A stretch of 64,000 nucleotides of DNA from Butyrivibrio sp. X503 (GTDB lineage: Bacteria; Bacillota; Clostridia; Lachnospirales; Lachnospiraceae). The DNA lies in contig NZ_RAIQ01000003.1 of assembly GCF_003625475.1 (NCBI RefSeq), positions 434,001 through 498,000 of the forward strand. Reading direction: 5' to 3'. The notes under the pieces were generated by a model, which saw only the letters and a list, made by a program, of their open reading frames with translations, had not been told where the DNA came from and did no database searches. How positions within the stretch are numbered: position 1 is the first letter of the stretch; each line of letters starts with the position of its first letter. Positions 43,985-53,742 of this stretch are shown here, in pieces. A program made the position numbers and the translations under genes.

Positions 43985-46549
43985 TTACGCCCTTCCACAG
44001 CAATTCTTATATTTTTTGCCGCTTCCGCAAGGACATGGGTCGTTGGGATAAACCTTGGCTTCCACTCTCTTAACGGGGGCCTTCTGTACAGAGTCGTCCT
44101 TGTTGGTTCCTGTAACCTTGGCAACCTGCTCTCTTTCAACCTTCTCTTCAATGTGAACATGGAAAAGAAGTCTAACTGTATCTTCTCTGATAGCCTTAGT
44201 CATATCATCGAACATCTCATAACCGGCAAGCTTGTACTCAAGCTTGGGATCTCTCTGGCCGTAAGCCTGAAGTCCGATACCCTGACGAAGCTGGTCCATA
44301 TCGTCGATATGATCCATCCACTTTCTGTCGATTACTTTCAAAAGAATAACTCGCTCAATCTCACGGATCTGCTCAGGCTCGGGGAACTCAGCCTCTTTAG
44401 CCTCATAAAGCTTAACAGCCTCTTCTTTGAGCTGCTGAATAAGGCCTGACTTGGTGAGATTGTCTATACGTCCTCTGTTGATCTTCTTAAGAGGAACTGT
44501 GGGAAGAAGGATCTCATTGAGCTCTGTAAGATCCCAGTTATCTGAATCGTTTTCCTCACCGACAACCGTCTCAACTGCGCTCTCAACAATATCCGTGATC
44601 ATCTTATAGATGGAATCACGCATTGAATCGCCGTTAAGTACTTTCTTACGCTCGTTGTATATGATCTCTCTCTGCTCGTTGTTAACCTGATCGTACTCGA
44701 GAAGGTTCTTTCTGATCGCATAGTTGTTGGACTCGATCTTCTTCTGAGCTGTCTCAATAGCCTTGGAAAGAGATGAATGCTCAATCTCCTGTCCCTCGGG
44801 AATTCTGAGTGCGTTGAACATCGCAATAAGTCTCTCTGAACCAAAGAGTCTCATGAGGTTATCCTCAAGTGAAAGATAGAACTTGGATTCACCGGGATCA
44901 CCCTGACGTCCGGAACGTCCACGGAGCTGATTGTCAATACGTCTGCTCTCGTGTCTCTCCGTACCTATGATCTTAAGTCCGCCTGCTGCCCTTGATTCCT
45001 CATCAAGCTTGATATCGGTACCACGGCCGGCCATGTTGGTCGCGATCGTAACCGCACCGTGCTTACCTGCCTCGGCAACGATCTCAGCCTCCATCTCATG
45101 GAATTTGGCATTGAGGACCTGATGCTGGATGCCTCTCTTTCTGAGCATCTTGCTGAGTTCCTCTGAAGCCTCGATGGTAATCGTACCTACAAGTACAGGC
45201 TGTCCTTTTTCATGTGCAGCCTCTACAGCATCGCAGATTGCGTTAAGCTTCTCTTTTCTTGTCTTGTATACGGCATCCTGAAGGTCCTTACGGATTACGG
45301 GCTCGTTGGTAGGAATCTCGATAACGTCCATTCCGTAGATATCACGGAACTCGCGCTCCTCGGTAAGAGCCGTACCTGTCATACCGCATTTTTTCTCAAA
45401 TTTATTAAAGAAGTTCTGGAAAGTGATAGTCGCAAGGGTCTTGGACTCTCTCTTTACCTTCACATGCTCTTTTGCCTCAATAGCCTGGTGAAGACCGTCT
45501 GAATAACGACGTCCGGGCATTACACGACCTGTGAACTCGTCGACGATAAGGACCTCATCATCCTTAACGATATAGTCGTGGTCTCTCTGCATAAGGTTGT
45601 TTGCACGAAGTGCAAGGATAATGTTGTGCTGGATCTCAAGGTTCTCGGGATCAGCAAGGTTCTCGATACGGAAGAATCTCTCAACCTTGGCAACACCCTG
45701 CTCTGTAAGGTTAACGATCTTGTCCTTTTCATTAACGATGAAATCGCCTGTTTCTTCTCTCTCTATACCCATGATGGCATCCATCTTAGAAAGCTCTTCC
45801 ATATCCTCACCGCGAGTCATCTGCTTAGCAAGGATATCACATGCCTCATAGAGCTTGGTTGACTTATCGGACTGACCTGAAATGATAAGAGGTGTACGTG
45901 CTTCGTCGATAAGGATTGAGTCTACCTCATCGATGATGGCGTAGTTAAGACCGCGAAGAACGCACTGCTCTTTATAGATAGCCATGTTATCACGAAGGTA
46001 ATCAAAACCAAGTTCGTTGTTGGTTACGTATGTGATGTCACAGTTATATGCAGCTCTTCTCTCTTCGGAATTCATGCTGTTAAGAACGACACCTACGGTA
46101 AGTCCGAGGAACTCATGGATCTTACCCATCCACTCGGCATCACGCTTAGCAAGGTAATCGTTGACTGTAACGACGTTAACACCCTGACCTGCAAGTGCAT
46201 CAAGATATGAAGGAAGTGTAGCAACGAGTGTCTTACCTTCACCTGTTCTCATCTCAGCGATACGTCCCTGGTGAAGGATGATACCACCAATAAGCTGAAC
46301 TCTGAAGTGCTCCATTCCAAGCACACGCTTACCTGCTTCTCTTACAACCGCATAAGCTTCCGGCATAATATCGTCAAGAGTCTGTCCCTCTGAAAGTCTC
46401 TTCTTAAACTCCTCTGTCTTAGCTCTAAGCTCTTCGTCCGAAAGAGCCTGCATCTGAGGTCTCATCGCTTCAATCGAATCTACGATAGGACGGATCCTCT
46501 TAAGTTCTCTCTGACTGTGTGTTCCAATAATTTTGTCAATAATACTCAT
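43985..46549 (-). CDS. secA: Preprotein translocase ATPase SecA
   Basis: Motor that pushes preproteins through SecYEG. 854 residues from the ATG at 46549 (GGAG eight bases upstream); a longer frame exists upstream but lies within the leader and promoter. Walker A MRTGEGKT (near 104), [15 protein letters not shown], the helicase-like GRGTDIKL motif, and the scaffold and wing domains follow. The C-terminus [16 protein letters not shown] is the zinc-binding SEC-C motif that binds SecB or ribosomes. One copy only in the window. Confidence 0.98.
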   Translation of the reverse strand: MSIIDKIIGTHSQRELKRIRPIVDSIEAMRPQMQALSDEELRAKTEEFKKRLSEGQTLDDIMPEAYAVVREAGKRVLGMEHFRVQLIGGIILHQGRIAEMRTGEGKTLVATLPSYLDALAGQGVNVVTVNDYLAKRDAEWMGKIHEFLGLTVGVVLNSMNSEERRAAYNCDITYVTNNELGFDYLRDNMAIYKEQCVLRGLNYAIIDEVDSILIDEARTPLIISGQSDKSTKLYEACDILAKQMTRGEDMEELSKMDAIMGIEREETGDFIVNEKDKIVNLTEQGVAKVERFFRIENLADPENLEIQHNIILALRANNLMQRDHDYIVKDDEVLIVDEFTGRVMPGRRYSDGLHQAIEAKEHVKVKRESKTLATITFQNFFNKFEKKCGMTGTALTEEREFRDIYGMDVIEIPTNEPVIRKDLQDAVYKTRKEKLNAICDAVEAAHEKGQPVLVGTITIEASEELSKMLRKRGIQHQVLNAKFHEMEAEIVAEAGKHGAVTIATNMAGRGTDIKLDEESRAAGGLKIIGTERHESRRIDNQLRGRSGRQGDPGESKFYLSLEDNLMRLFGSERLIAMFNALRIPEGQEIEHSSLSKAIETAQKKIESNNYAIRKNLLEYDQVNNEQREIIYNERKKVLNGDSMRDSIYKMITDIVESAVETVVGEENDSDNWDLTELNEILLPTVPLKKINRGRIDNLTKSGLIQQLKEEAVKLYEAKEAEFPEPEQIREIERVILLKVIDRKWMDHIDDMDQLRQGIGLQAYGQRDPKLEYKLAGYEMFDDMTKAIREDTVRLLFHVHIEEKVEREQVAKVTGTNKDDSVQKAPVKRVEAKVYPNDPCPCGSGKKYKNCCGRA

Positions 46550-46563
46550 ATTTAAATCTCCGT

Positions 46564-46586
46564 AAAAAAGGGTATAGTTCCCCTTC
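46564..46586 (-). other. Hairpin in the secA leader resembling one in the str leader
   Basis: On the minus strand GAAGGGGAACTATACCC then TTTTTT: AAGGG pairs with CCCTT and a U-run follows. The str leader at 5736-5759 has GAAGGGGTGAAACTATGCCC then TTTTG. Both lie between a housekeeping promoter and its first gene, and both look like weak intrinsic terminators. Confidence 0.45.
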
Positions 46587-46609
46587 ATTTTAGCAAAAGT
46601 CCGTTGTAC

Positions 46610-46638
46610 ATTGTAACAGATTTGCAAAAACTATTCAA
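46610..46638 (-). promoter_or_regulatory. secA-prfB promoter
   Basis: TTGAAT (46633-46638), 17 bases, TACAAT (46610-46615) on the minus strand. Confidence 0.75.
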
Positions 46639-46679
46639 CTTCTCCCAATGAACTTATTCGAGATACTATTATATTATTA

Positions 46680-47702
46680 TCACCGAAGATTTTTAATCTT
46701 ATCGATAAGCAGACGATGATTCCCTGCATAAGCTTCATAAACAGGTTCCATTGCTTCCTGCCATTTAGATATATCATCAATTTTGGTTATTTTCACTTTT
46801 TCCTTGATCAGCTTATTATAAGCATTTGATTCCGCATCTTCTATCTCGGCTTTATTATATTCTTTGGCCATATCCGCTGCGGTCAGTAAAATATTTTTAT
46901 CCTCATCCGACAAATGCTTCCATGTGATCTCACTTATAAGAATAACGCTCGGTGAATGCGTGTGTGCATCTACCGTGTAATAAGGCGCAACCTTATAAAA
47001 CTGATTTGAATAATAACTGCACACCGGATTCTCCGCCCCGTCAACCGCTCCCGACTGAAGTGCGGAATAAACATCGGCATAATCCATAACCACGGGTTCT
47101 GCCCCTGTGGCTCTTATAACGTCACACAAAAGCTCGTCTTCCATGCTCCGTATCTTTAATCCCTTAAGATCCGAAATATCTTTTATCGGTGCATCTACCG
47201 TCATAATATTTCTTGCACCCTCATCCAAAAAACACAGTCCCACCATGTTGGAACCTGATTTCTGTATATCGGCAAGGACTTCTTTCCCTATTTCTCCGTC
47301 GCATACTTTCCAAAAATGATCGTTATCTCTGAAAAGATACGGCATAGCCATAACACCTACTTCCATATCTGATATTCCTTCAAGCGCAATGGCATTTCCC
47401 CTGTACATATCAAGGGCTCCTATCCTTAGCTGCTCATAATACTGGGCATCATTTCCCAGTTTCCCCGCATCGTATATCTCGATCTCAATCCGGCCGTTAC
47501 TCATCTCTTTTACACGATCGGCAAAATACTTACCGGTGCGGGTAATGATATGATCGGACGGATTAACTTCGGCATAGCGCAAAATAATCTCAGGCTCGGA
47601 ACTCATACTCTGATCCAATACTATTCCCGAACATGCAGACAAAAGAGCTGTCGCCGCTCCCGTCAATACAGCACATACAATTTTCATCCTACGAAATGCC
47701 AT
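46680..47702 (-). CDS. Second TRAP transporter substrate-binding lipoprotein (DctP-like)
   Basis: 340 residues. Signal MKIVCAVLTGAATALLSAC with a lipobox, so the protein is anchored outside the membrane. DctP-type features: RYAEVNPSDHIITRTGKYFADRVKE near 42, GALDMYRGNAIALEG near 98, and the carboxylate-binding Arg within LKGLKIRSMEDELL (near 180). It lies downstream of dctM, separated by a GC-rich stem-loop, so it may be expressed less than the rest. TRAP systems usually have one P protein; the second might widen the substrate range. The substrate is likely an organic acid. Confidence 0.9.
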   Translation of the reverse strand: MAFRRMKIVCAVLTGAATALLSACSGIVLDQSMSSEPEIILRYAEVNPSDHIITRTGKYFADRVKEMSNGRIEIEIYDAGKLGNDAQYYEQLRIGALDMYRGNAIALEGISDMEVGVMAMPYLFRDNDHFWKVCDGEIGKEVLADIQKSGSNMVGLCFLDEGARNIMTVDAPIKDISDLKGLKIRSMEDELLCDVIRATGAEPVVMDYADVYSALQSGAVDGAENPVCSYYSNQFYKVAPYYTVDAHTHSPSVILISEITWKHLSDEDKNILLTAADMAKEYNKAEIEDAESNAYNKLIKEKVKITKIDDISKWQEAMEPVYEAYAGNHRLLIDKIKNLR

Positions 47703-47732
47703 ATCCTGATACTCCTCGGTTCAAAAATCACC

Positions 47733-47773
47733 AAAAGGCGTACCGCCGGGCACTGCTACCCGGCGTCTACGCC
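47733..47773 (-). terminator. Stem-loop between dctM and the second dctP
   Basis: On the minus strand GGCGTA(GA)CGCCGGG ... CCCGGCGGTACGCC forms a GC-rich stem followed by TTTTGG. It probably gives partial termination or mRNA protection between the two genes. Confidence 0.75.
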
Positions 47774-47789
47774 TTGACTACAACTATTA

Positions 47790-49067
47790 TCAGTACAACA
47801 GATTAGGAAGGAACATACTCACCTGTGGAATAAAAGCTATTACCATTATAACAGCCAATATCGCAACATAAAACGGTATGGCTTCCTTTGCCGTCTCCTG
47901 AGGTTTACACTCCATTATTTCCGATGTGGTATAAAGAGCTATTCCTACGGGAGGTGTCATGATTCCTCCTGTAACCACCGTCATCATGAGAACTCCGAAG
48001 TGAACCGGATCAATCCCGACTCTACTGACAACAGGGAGAAGGATCGGTGTCATCAAAAGAGCTACCACGGTAGTCTCAACAAACATTCCGGCAAAAGCAA
48101 GCAGGATTATGATAAGAGTCAGCATGATGAACTTGTTACTTGTCACTCCCACAAGGAGCTGCGCCAGCTTTCTCGGAACGTTCTCGTATGTTATGCCGTA
48201 TCCGAAGATATTGGAGATCATGACTATCAGCATGATAACGCCGATATCTCTCACGCTTCTCTTAAGACATTCTACAAGTCTTTTGATATTAAGCTCTTTG
48301 TATACAAAAAATCCTATGAACAGAGCATATACCGCGGCAAAGGCTCCTGATTCGGCGGGGGTCATGATTCCCATTCTGATTCCAACGATAAGGATGACGG
48401 GAAACATAAGCGCCCACAGACTTTCAACAAATGCCTTTATTATCTCTCCGAAAGAAGATCTCTTTTCCCTCGCAGGCTTATATCCTCTTTTCTTGGCAGA
48501 TACATGAACAGCCGTCATAAGTGCCGCGCACATAAGCATTCCCGGTATAAGGCCTGCCACAAATAACTTTCCGATAGATACATCACCGACAGAGCCGTAT
48601 ATGATAAGGCCCATGCTGGGCGGAATCGTTGCAACGATCAAAGATGAAACACCGTTTATCGCAGCACTCCAGCCTTTTGAATAACCGGACTTAACCATGT
48701 CGGCGCCCAAAACCCTGCATTCCATCGCAGCATCGGCATTGGCCGATCCCGAAACACCGCCCATAAGAGTCGACAACACGCAGCTCACCTGTCCCAAATG
48801 GCCCGGAAGATGACCAACCAGAGTATTTGAAAGCTTTATAAGTCTCTTCGTGATACCTGTCTCATTCATAAGGTTACCCGCAAAAATAAACAGCGGGATC
48901 GACAACATATTCAGCGACTGGGTCGAAGAAACAACTTTCTGCACAGCAATACTGTACGGTACGCTTGGATTGATTATAAAAAACGTTACTCCGGCAATAC
49001 CTATCGCAAAAGCCACCGGCATTCCTATGGCAAGCAGCACAAGAAAAGTAATCATTACAATCAGCAT
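47790..49067 (-). CDS. dctM: TRAP transporter large permease DctM
   Basis: 425 residues with about 12 membrane helices; the sodium-coupled transport subunit of a tripartite ATP-independent transporter. Starts MLIVMITFLVLLAIGMPVAFAIG and contains the conserved GGVSGSANADAA and PPSMGLIIYG segments and MTPPVGIALY near the end. It overlaps dctQ by seven bases, with GGAGGT inside the dctQ end. Together with the DctQ and DctP proteins it would import a carboxylate. Confidence 0.96.
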   Translation of the reverse strand: MLIVMITFLVLLAIGMPVAFAIGIAGVTFFIINPSVPYSIAVQKVVSSTQSLNMLSIPLFIFAGNLMNETGITKRLIKLSNTLVGHLPGHLGQVSCVLSTLMGGVSGSANADAAMECRVLGADMVKSGYSKGWSAAINGVSSLIVATIPPSMGLIIYGSVGDVSIGKLFVAGLIPGMLMCAALMTAVHVSAKKRGYKPAREKRSSFGEIIKAFVESLWALMFPVILIVGIRMGIMTPAESGAFAAVYALFIGFFVYKELNIKRLVECLKRSVRDIGVIMLIVMISNIFGYGITYENVPRKLAQLLVGVTSNKFIMLTLIIILLAFAGMFVETTVVALLMTPILLPVVSRVGIDPVHFGVLMMTVVTGGIMTPPVGIALYTTSEIMECKPQETAKEAIPFYVAILAVIMVIAFIPQVSMFLPNLLY

Positions 49068-49561
49068 ACTTCGCTACCTCCTTGTACTCCGTAGGTTCCG
49101 TTCTCGGACTTTATCATCTTAAAAAGATTGATAACGGAAGTGATCAGCAAAAGGATGCTTCCTGCCGGAACACTGGCGCTCGCCCATGAATAACTCAGAT
49201 TCATGTTGGAGAATTTCCTGGCAACGGAATCGATACAAAGCGGAATTCCGAAATATACAAATGATATCAAAAGAGCCATCGCCAAAACGTGACTTGCTAT
49301 CCTGATGATCTTCTGTACCTTCACAGGAAACTTTACCAAAAGCATGTCCACGTTAACCATACTCTTTTCTCTGATGGCCAGATCCGCTCCAAAAAAACAA
49401 GCCCATGTAAAAAGTAAAAGAGAAGTATCACCGGCCCAGTTGAGAGGTAGCCCCGCCTTCCTAAGTACAGCCGACAAAAACATAAGGCCGACTATTCCGG
49501 CGAGAAGAAGACAAGCCACGACCTCTTCCGCTTTTACAAAACAGTTATAAAACTTCTTCAT
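49061..49561 (-). CDS. dctQ: TRAP transporter small permease DctQ
   Basis: 166 residues with four membrane helices (about 15-35, 47-68, 88-110 and 128-150) and the conserved Trp-containing pattern LPLNWAGDTSLLLFTWACFFGADLAIREKSMVNVDML typical of DctQ. It joins DctM to form the membrane complex. It lies 18 bases after dctP. Confidence 0.94.
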   Translation of the reverse strand: MKKFYNCFVKAEEVVACLLLAGIVGLMFLSAVLRKAGLPLNWAGDTSLLLFTWACFFGADLAIREKSMVNVDMLLVKFPVKVQKIIRIASHVLAMALLISFVYFGIPLCIDSVARKFSNMNLSYSWASASVPAGSILLLITSVINLFKMIKSENGTYGVQGGSEVC

Positions 49562-49579
49562 GGAATTACCTCCTAAGCC

Positions 49580-50641
49580 TTACTTCTTACCTATCTTTTC
49601 GTACAGCTCAGCTCTAAGCTCGGTAAATCCAAGTTCTTCATATGCTTTCTCAGATGCTTTTCTGAATGCTTCAATGTCAATTTCCTCGGGAGGAATGATA
49701 GTCATACCTGCTTCTGCCATCTTGGCTTCATTGTCTGCTGCCTGATCCTGAACAACCTTCGAAGCATTCTGTGCAGCAACCGCGCACTCATCGATAATTA
49801 TTTTCTGATACTCCTCGGGTATTGTCTCCCAATACTTTTCTCCGACAATGATACCGTTCATAAGGAGAATATGTCCTGTCTGATCCATGTAATCAAGAAC
49901 TTCATAAAGAGCTGCGGGATAAGAAGCCGATGTCTGTCCCTCTGCACCGTCTATGGTCTTGGTCTGAACCGCATTGTAAACGTCTGCCCATCCTACTGTG
50001 GAAACAGGTGTTGCTCCCAAAGACTCGATTGACTTACTCCATACGTCGGCACCGGGAGTACGGATCAGAACACCCTTAAGATCGTCGGGCGAATAGATCG
50101 GTTTGTTGGTAAGGAAATGTCTGAAGCCGTCGCACCATCCAAAATTCAGTATCTTAATTCCGTGCTGTGATTCAAGCTCATCTGTCCATCCCTTAAAAGT
50201 ATCGGTTTCCATGAATTTCTGCATCTCTTCATAATTGTCCGCAAAGTATGCAGCATTAAGGATTCCCATTTCTTTTACATAATTACCCATTCTTCCGCAG
50301 TCGGTAAGAACAGCTACATTAGCTCCCTGAAGAGCCTGCTCTATAACATCCTCATCACTTCCGAGAGCTGCGGAAGGATAAACCTCGATAGTAACATGTC
50401 CGTCTGTCTTTTCCTTAACGGCATCAGCCCATGCGTAAAAACCGTCAACAAAAGGTGATCCCTCGCTAAGCTGAGTCGACATCTTGATGGTATAATCCCC
50501 ACCTGCTGCCGCCTTATCGCTTTCAGGAGCAGCTTCTGCGGAATCAGCGCCGGAATTTGTTCCGGTTGTTCCCGCGGAGCCACAAGCAACCACTAGCATA
50601 GAAACCGCCATTAACATAGCACCTATAACCTTCTTTTTCAT
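49580..50641 (-). CDS. dctP: TRAP transporter substrate-binding lipoprotein DctP
   Basis: 353 residues. The signal MKKKVIGAMLMAVSMLVVACG ends in a lipobox (VVAC), then a Ser/Gly/Ala-rich linker. The DctP fold begins at YTIKMSTQLSEGSPFVDGFYAWADAV (near 50). The substrate-binding Arg is in LKGVLIRTPGADVW (near 193) and the DGAEGQTSASYPAA segment follows. First gene of the TRAP operon, preceded by GGAGGTGTTTGT and an inverted repeat over the promoter. Control by the adjacent kinase/AraC pair is likely. Confidence 0.95.
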   Translation of the reverse strand: MKKKVIGAMLMAVSMLVVACGSAGTTGTNSGADSAEAAPESDKAAAGGDYTIKMSTQLSEGSPFVDGFYAWADAVKEKTDGHVTIEVYPSAALGSDEDVIEQALQGANVAVLTDCGRMGNYVKEMGILNAAYFADNYEEMQKFMETDTFKGWTDELESQHGIKILNFGWCDGFRHFLTNKPIYSPDDLKGVLIRTPGADVWSKSIESLGATPVSTVGWADVYNAVQTKTIDGAEGQTSASYPAALYEVLDYMDQTGHILLMNGIIVGEKYWETIPEEYQKIIIDECAVAAQNASKVVQDQAADNEAKMAEAGMTIIPPEEIDIEAFRKASEKAYEELGFTELRAELYEKIGKK

Positions 50642-50659
50642 ACAAACACCTCCATAAAA

Positions 50660-50698
50660 ATTTGTTCCGTTACACCGTAATTGTATGAAGGAACAAAT
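50660..50698. promoter_or_regulatory. Inverted repeat at the TRAP operon promoter
   Basis: ATTTGTTCC (50660-50668) and GGAACAAAT (50690-50698) are perfect 9-bp inverted arms with 21 bases between. A TACAAT -10 box (50680-50685) lies inside on the minus strand, and the -35 (TTTATG) is poor, as in activator-dependent promoters. It is a good candidate site for the response regulator encoded just upstream. Confidence 0.6.
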
Positions 50699-50746
50699 AG
50701 TTCATAAAGGTAATAAAATATTAAAAAGAGTAAAAAATGGTTGCTA

Positions 50747-52294
50747 TTATTTTCTCGTCTGTCCCGACTCCAGGATCAGCATTGCACAGTATTCTTTGGG
50801 CGTGATACCTTCATTCTTTTTAAAGCTCTTCCCAAAATAATTGGAATCGGAAAAACCGACTTCATAAGCGATCTCCTGAATGCTCATGTTTCCTTTTCTC
50901 ATAAGCTCTTTTGCCTCATTGAGCCTTACGCTTGTAAGATATTCGGAAAAACCCTTTTTCTCAATATTCTTAAAGCACTTGCTAAGATGACCGGCGCTTA
51001 CCCCGTTGGCATCCGCAACGATCTGCAGATTGATCTGCTCCTTATAATGTTCATGAATATAGTCCTTAGCCCGTCGCACAACAATAACATTATGATTGAT
51101 CATAACGTCGGGAGAGCGCTCTATAAGCTCATCCACAACCTGAGCCATGATCTTGTCTATATCGCAGCCCTCTTTTTCAAACTCGGCGACAAGTCTGTCC
51201 ACGTCCTCATTTGTGATCCTTATTCCAAGCTTCCTGTTGAGTCCTCGCAAGATTACCATCAGTTGCTGTAGATACGGATCTGACAGCTCTTTTTCGGAAT
51301 ATTCAGCCATCAGACTCATCCTAAGTTTGGAAAGCCACAAAAGAGCCTGCTCCCTGTTCCTGCTGGCTATGGCAAAACTCGCTTTGTCCGTGATCTCAAG
51401 AACATTTCTTATATGGGCCATATCTTTTTCAAGACCGTTTTGAACCTCTCTGTCTCCATAGGTTTTTATAAATCCCGAAGCCTCTTCAAATCCTTTGGCA
51501 GCTTCGGCGCTTTTGTATATTCCGCTAACTCCGCAGTATACCGTGCCTCTCCCCAGATCTTTCATGTAATTTCTGGTCTTTCCGATGCACTGGTTAAGCT
51601 CGATAAAAGAGTCCTCATCCTCCGCAAACACATATACGACCATGAGATCAAAGAGTCTGCTTAGAAGTGTCTGCGTCCCTCCGATATGAAAGATTCCTTT
51701 TACGATATCGCAGCCTTTTTCATCGATTCTTTTTATTCCGTCATAATAGAAAACAACACACTTACACTGCGCTTCGCCGATCCCCCACAAAGACAGATCC
51801 TTGGCTATCTCCGCCTCATCTTTTTGCTTGAGAGCCAGCTCCCAAACTATATCCCTGTCTATATCTGCGGTTACCGCATCGATTATCTTGTCGGCAGATG
51901 ATTTCTTATTGAATCCACCGATAGTCGCGATTATATTGTCTATCGTCTGGAACAGTTCTTTGTCCAGATAAGGCTTTACCAAAAAGTCTTTTACCCCAAG
52001 TCGCATAGCCTGCTTGGCATAGGAAAAATCGTCATAGGCAGAGACAATCACCACCTGAACATCAGGATTTGTCTCCACAAGCTGCTCCGTAACTTCAAGC
52101 CCATCGAGCCTTGGCATACGTATGTCAAAAAGACAGATCTCCGGCTTTAGCTCATTTGCCTTTTCAAGAGCCTCCGCACCATCTGCCGCAGCGTACACCA
52201 CCTCAAGAACTCCTTCATAATTCTCTGAAAGCGCCTTTCGCAAGTAATCTCTCTCATATTCTTCATCATCCGCGATAATAACTCTAATAGCCAC
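50747..52294 (-). CDS. Response regulator with AraC-type DNA-binding domain
   Basis: 515 residues. The receiver domain is at 1-120 with the acidic pair D9/D10 and phospho-acceptor D57 (PEICLFDIRMP). A long middle region is followed by an AraC/XylS domain at about 405-510 (INLQIVADANGVSAGHLSKCFKN ... SIQEIAYEVGFSDSNYFGKSFKK), as in YesN. The start codon is GTG at 52294; it shares one base with the TAG stop of the kinase gene, so translation is coupled. It most likely activates the TRAP operon that lies directly downstream. Confidence 0.95.
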   Translation of the reverse strand: MAIRVIIADDEEYERDYLRKALSENYEGVLEVVYAAADGAEALEKANELKPEICLFDIRMPRLDGLEVTEQLVETNPDVQVVIVSAYDDFSYAKQAMRLGVKDFLVKPYLDKELFQTIDNIIATIGGFNKKSSADKIIDAVTADIDRDIVWELALKQKDEAEIAKDLSLWGIGEAQCKCVVFYYDGIKRIDEKGCDIVKGIFHIGGTQTLLSRLFDLMVVYVFAEDEDSFIELNQCIGKTRNYMKDLGRGTVYCGVSGIYKSAEAAKGFEEASGFIKTYGDREVQNGLEKDMAHIRNVLEITDKASFAIASRNREQALLWLSKLRMSLMAEYSEKELSDPYLQQLMVILRGLNRKLGIRITNEDVDRLVAEFEKEGCDIDKIMAQVVDELIERSPDVMINHNVIVVRRAKDYIHEHYKEQINLQIVADANGVSAGHLSKCFKNIEKKGFSEYLTSVRLNEAKELMRKGNMSIQEIAYEVGFSDSNYFGKSFKKNEGITPKEYCAMLILESGQTRK

Positions 52295-53589
52295 TACTCA
52301 ACCTCTTTATACAAATAAAGTGTGATCAGGGTTCCTTCGGAACTGCTCTCTATCTTCATGCAGTCATCTCTGTGGTAAAAAAAACAGAGCCTCTCATATA
52401 CGTTACTAAGACCGATCCTTTTCATCGGTACATGTCCCATGATATTGTTCACAACCTCTTCCGGAACTCCGCAGCCGTTGTCCTGCACCTGCACCCGGAT
52501 CATATCAGCCTTTTCTTCAATGAATACATTGACCTGTCCGTCCGACGTAGTATCTTTAAGCCCGTGCTGTATGGCATTCTCAACAAGAGGCTGAATGATA
52601 AGCGGCGGGATCTTTATCTCCTCATCCATGTATGACTTTCTGACATCAAGTTTGATGCTGATCCTGCCCTTGCAATGTATCTTTTGAATAAAAAGATATT
52701 TCTCAAGAAGTTCCAGTTCCTCATCTATGGTGATGGTATCATTGCCTACCGCAATGGATCTCCTAAGTAGCTGAGACGTAGCCTTAACAAGCCTTATGGC
52801 AGTGTCTCCCTCTCCCATCTGTATATTCCTGATGACAAGACTTAATGTATTAAAAAGAAAATGCGGATTCATCTGCATCTGAAGCTCATGCATCTTTGCT
52901 TCTGCGATGTGGCGCTTCTGCATTTCGTTTTCAAGTCTGGTCCTCATGAAATCTCTGTATATGTTGGTATTTAGCATGAATGCAATTACAGTAATGACCA
53001 CAAGGAAAATGTTTCCGACAATAAGTACTCTCTTTATATTTGCAGCATACTGCGAGAATCTCACACTGACGTAATCGATATAATACGTTGTCAGGAGATT
53101 TAAGTTTCTTTCTATCTGGAAATTTAGTTCTTCGATCTCACTTATGCTTACCCTGCCGTAGCTGACATATTCCTGCATAAGCTCCTGTCTGTGCTCGAGC
53201 ATCTGATAAACTATCCTGTACATCATGATGCAGTTTCTGTCTGCCTTCATACTGTCCTTGGCGTTATCAAGCTCGCTGAATATACTTGCATTGGCATTCT
53301 GGAATTCCGTAAGATCATCTTCACTACGGGATCGTGAATAGGTTAAGAACGCGGCCTTAGAATCATCGTAAGAGCCGACGATATTGTTGATCGACTTATA
53401 ATCCTGCAGATAATCACTGTATCTGTTTATAAATCCGGCAGTCAAAAGAACATTGAATCCAACCAAAAAACACAGGCATAATGAAAAAAAGAAATAACTG
53501 AGACTGTATTTCTCCTTAACCTGTTTGTCGGGTGCTTTAGATATTTTTTTCTCCCTAGGTCCAACAATTTTTTGCAGAACTATTTTCAT
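52294..53589 (-). CDS. YesM-type sensor histidine kinase
   Basis: 431 residues. One membrane helix near 30-53, an extracytoplasmic sensor of about 130 residues, a second helix near 187-207, then the His_kinase domain with phospho-acceptor H243 (MQMNPHFLFNTL) and an HATPase domain (PLVENAIQHGL, VQDNGCGVPEE, IGLSNVYERL). The sensor part is helical, like a four-helix bundle. GGTGGGG precedes the ATG. With the AraC-type regulator gene that overlaps its end it forms a two-component system, presumably sensing the TRAP substrate. Confidence 0.94.
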   Translation of the reverse strand: MKIVLQKIVGPREKKISKAPDKQVKEKYSLSYFFFSLCLCFLVGFNVLLTAGFINRYSDYLQDYKSINNIVGSYDDSKAAFLTYSRSRSEDDLTEFQNANASIFSELDNAKDSMKADRNCIMMYRIVYQMLEHRQELMQEYVSYGRVSISEIEELNFQIERNLNLLTTYYIDYVSVRFSQYAANIKRVLIVGNIFLVVITVIAFMLNTNIYRDFMRTRLENEMQKRHIAEAKMHELQMQMNPHFLFNTLSLVIRNIQMGEGDTAIRLVKATSQLLRRSIAVGNDTITIDEELELLEKYLFIQKIHCKGRISIKLDVRKSYMDEEIKIPPLIIQPLVENAIQHGLKDTTSDGQVNVFIEEKADMIRVQVQDNGCGVPEEVVNNIMGHVPMKRIGLSNVYERLCFFYHRDDCMKIESSSEGTLITLYLYKEVE

Positions 53590-53686
53590 ATCCCCACCAA
53601 TTGATGCATTTTGGGTTGATCATCGCACAATCCAATTACGGATTAAAGTATCTATATTTTATCACAATTACAGATTTTTCCTATGC

Positions 53687-53725
53687 AAAAAAGCTGCCGC
53701 AGGAATAATTCCCGTGACAGCTTTT
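53687..53725 (-). terminator. Terminator of ptb-buk
   Basis: On the minus strand AAAAGCTG ... CAGCTTTT with a mostly paired interior (GGAAT/ATTCC) gives a stem of about 18 bp followed by TTTTTTG. It lies 18 bases after the buk stop codon. Confidence 0.92.
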
Positions 53726-53742
53726 GATCATCATAAAATACC

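Noticed and set aside
46549..46627. Longer N-terminus for SecA
   Set aside because: The upstream codons lie between the promoter and a good ribosome binding site, and SecA proteins begin at the MSIIDKI-type segment.
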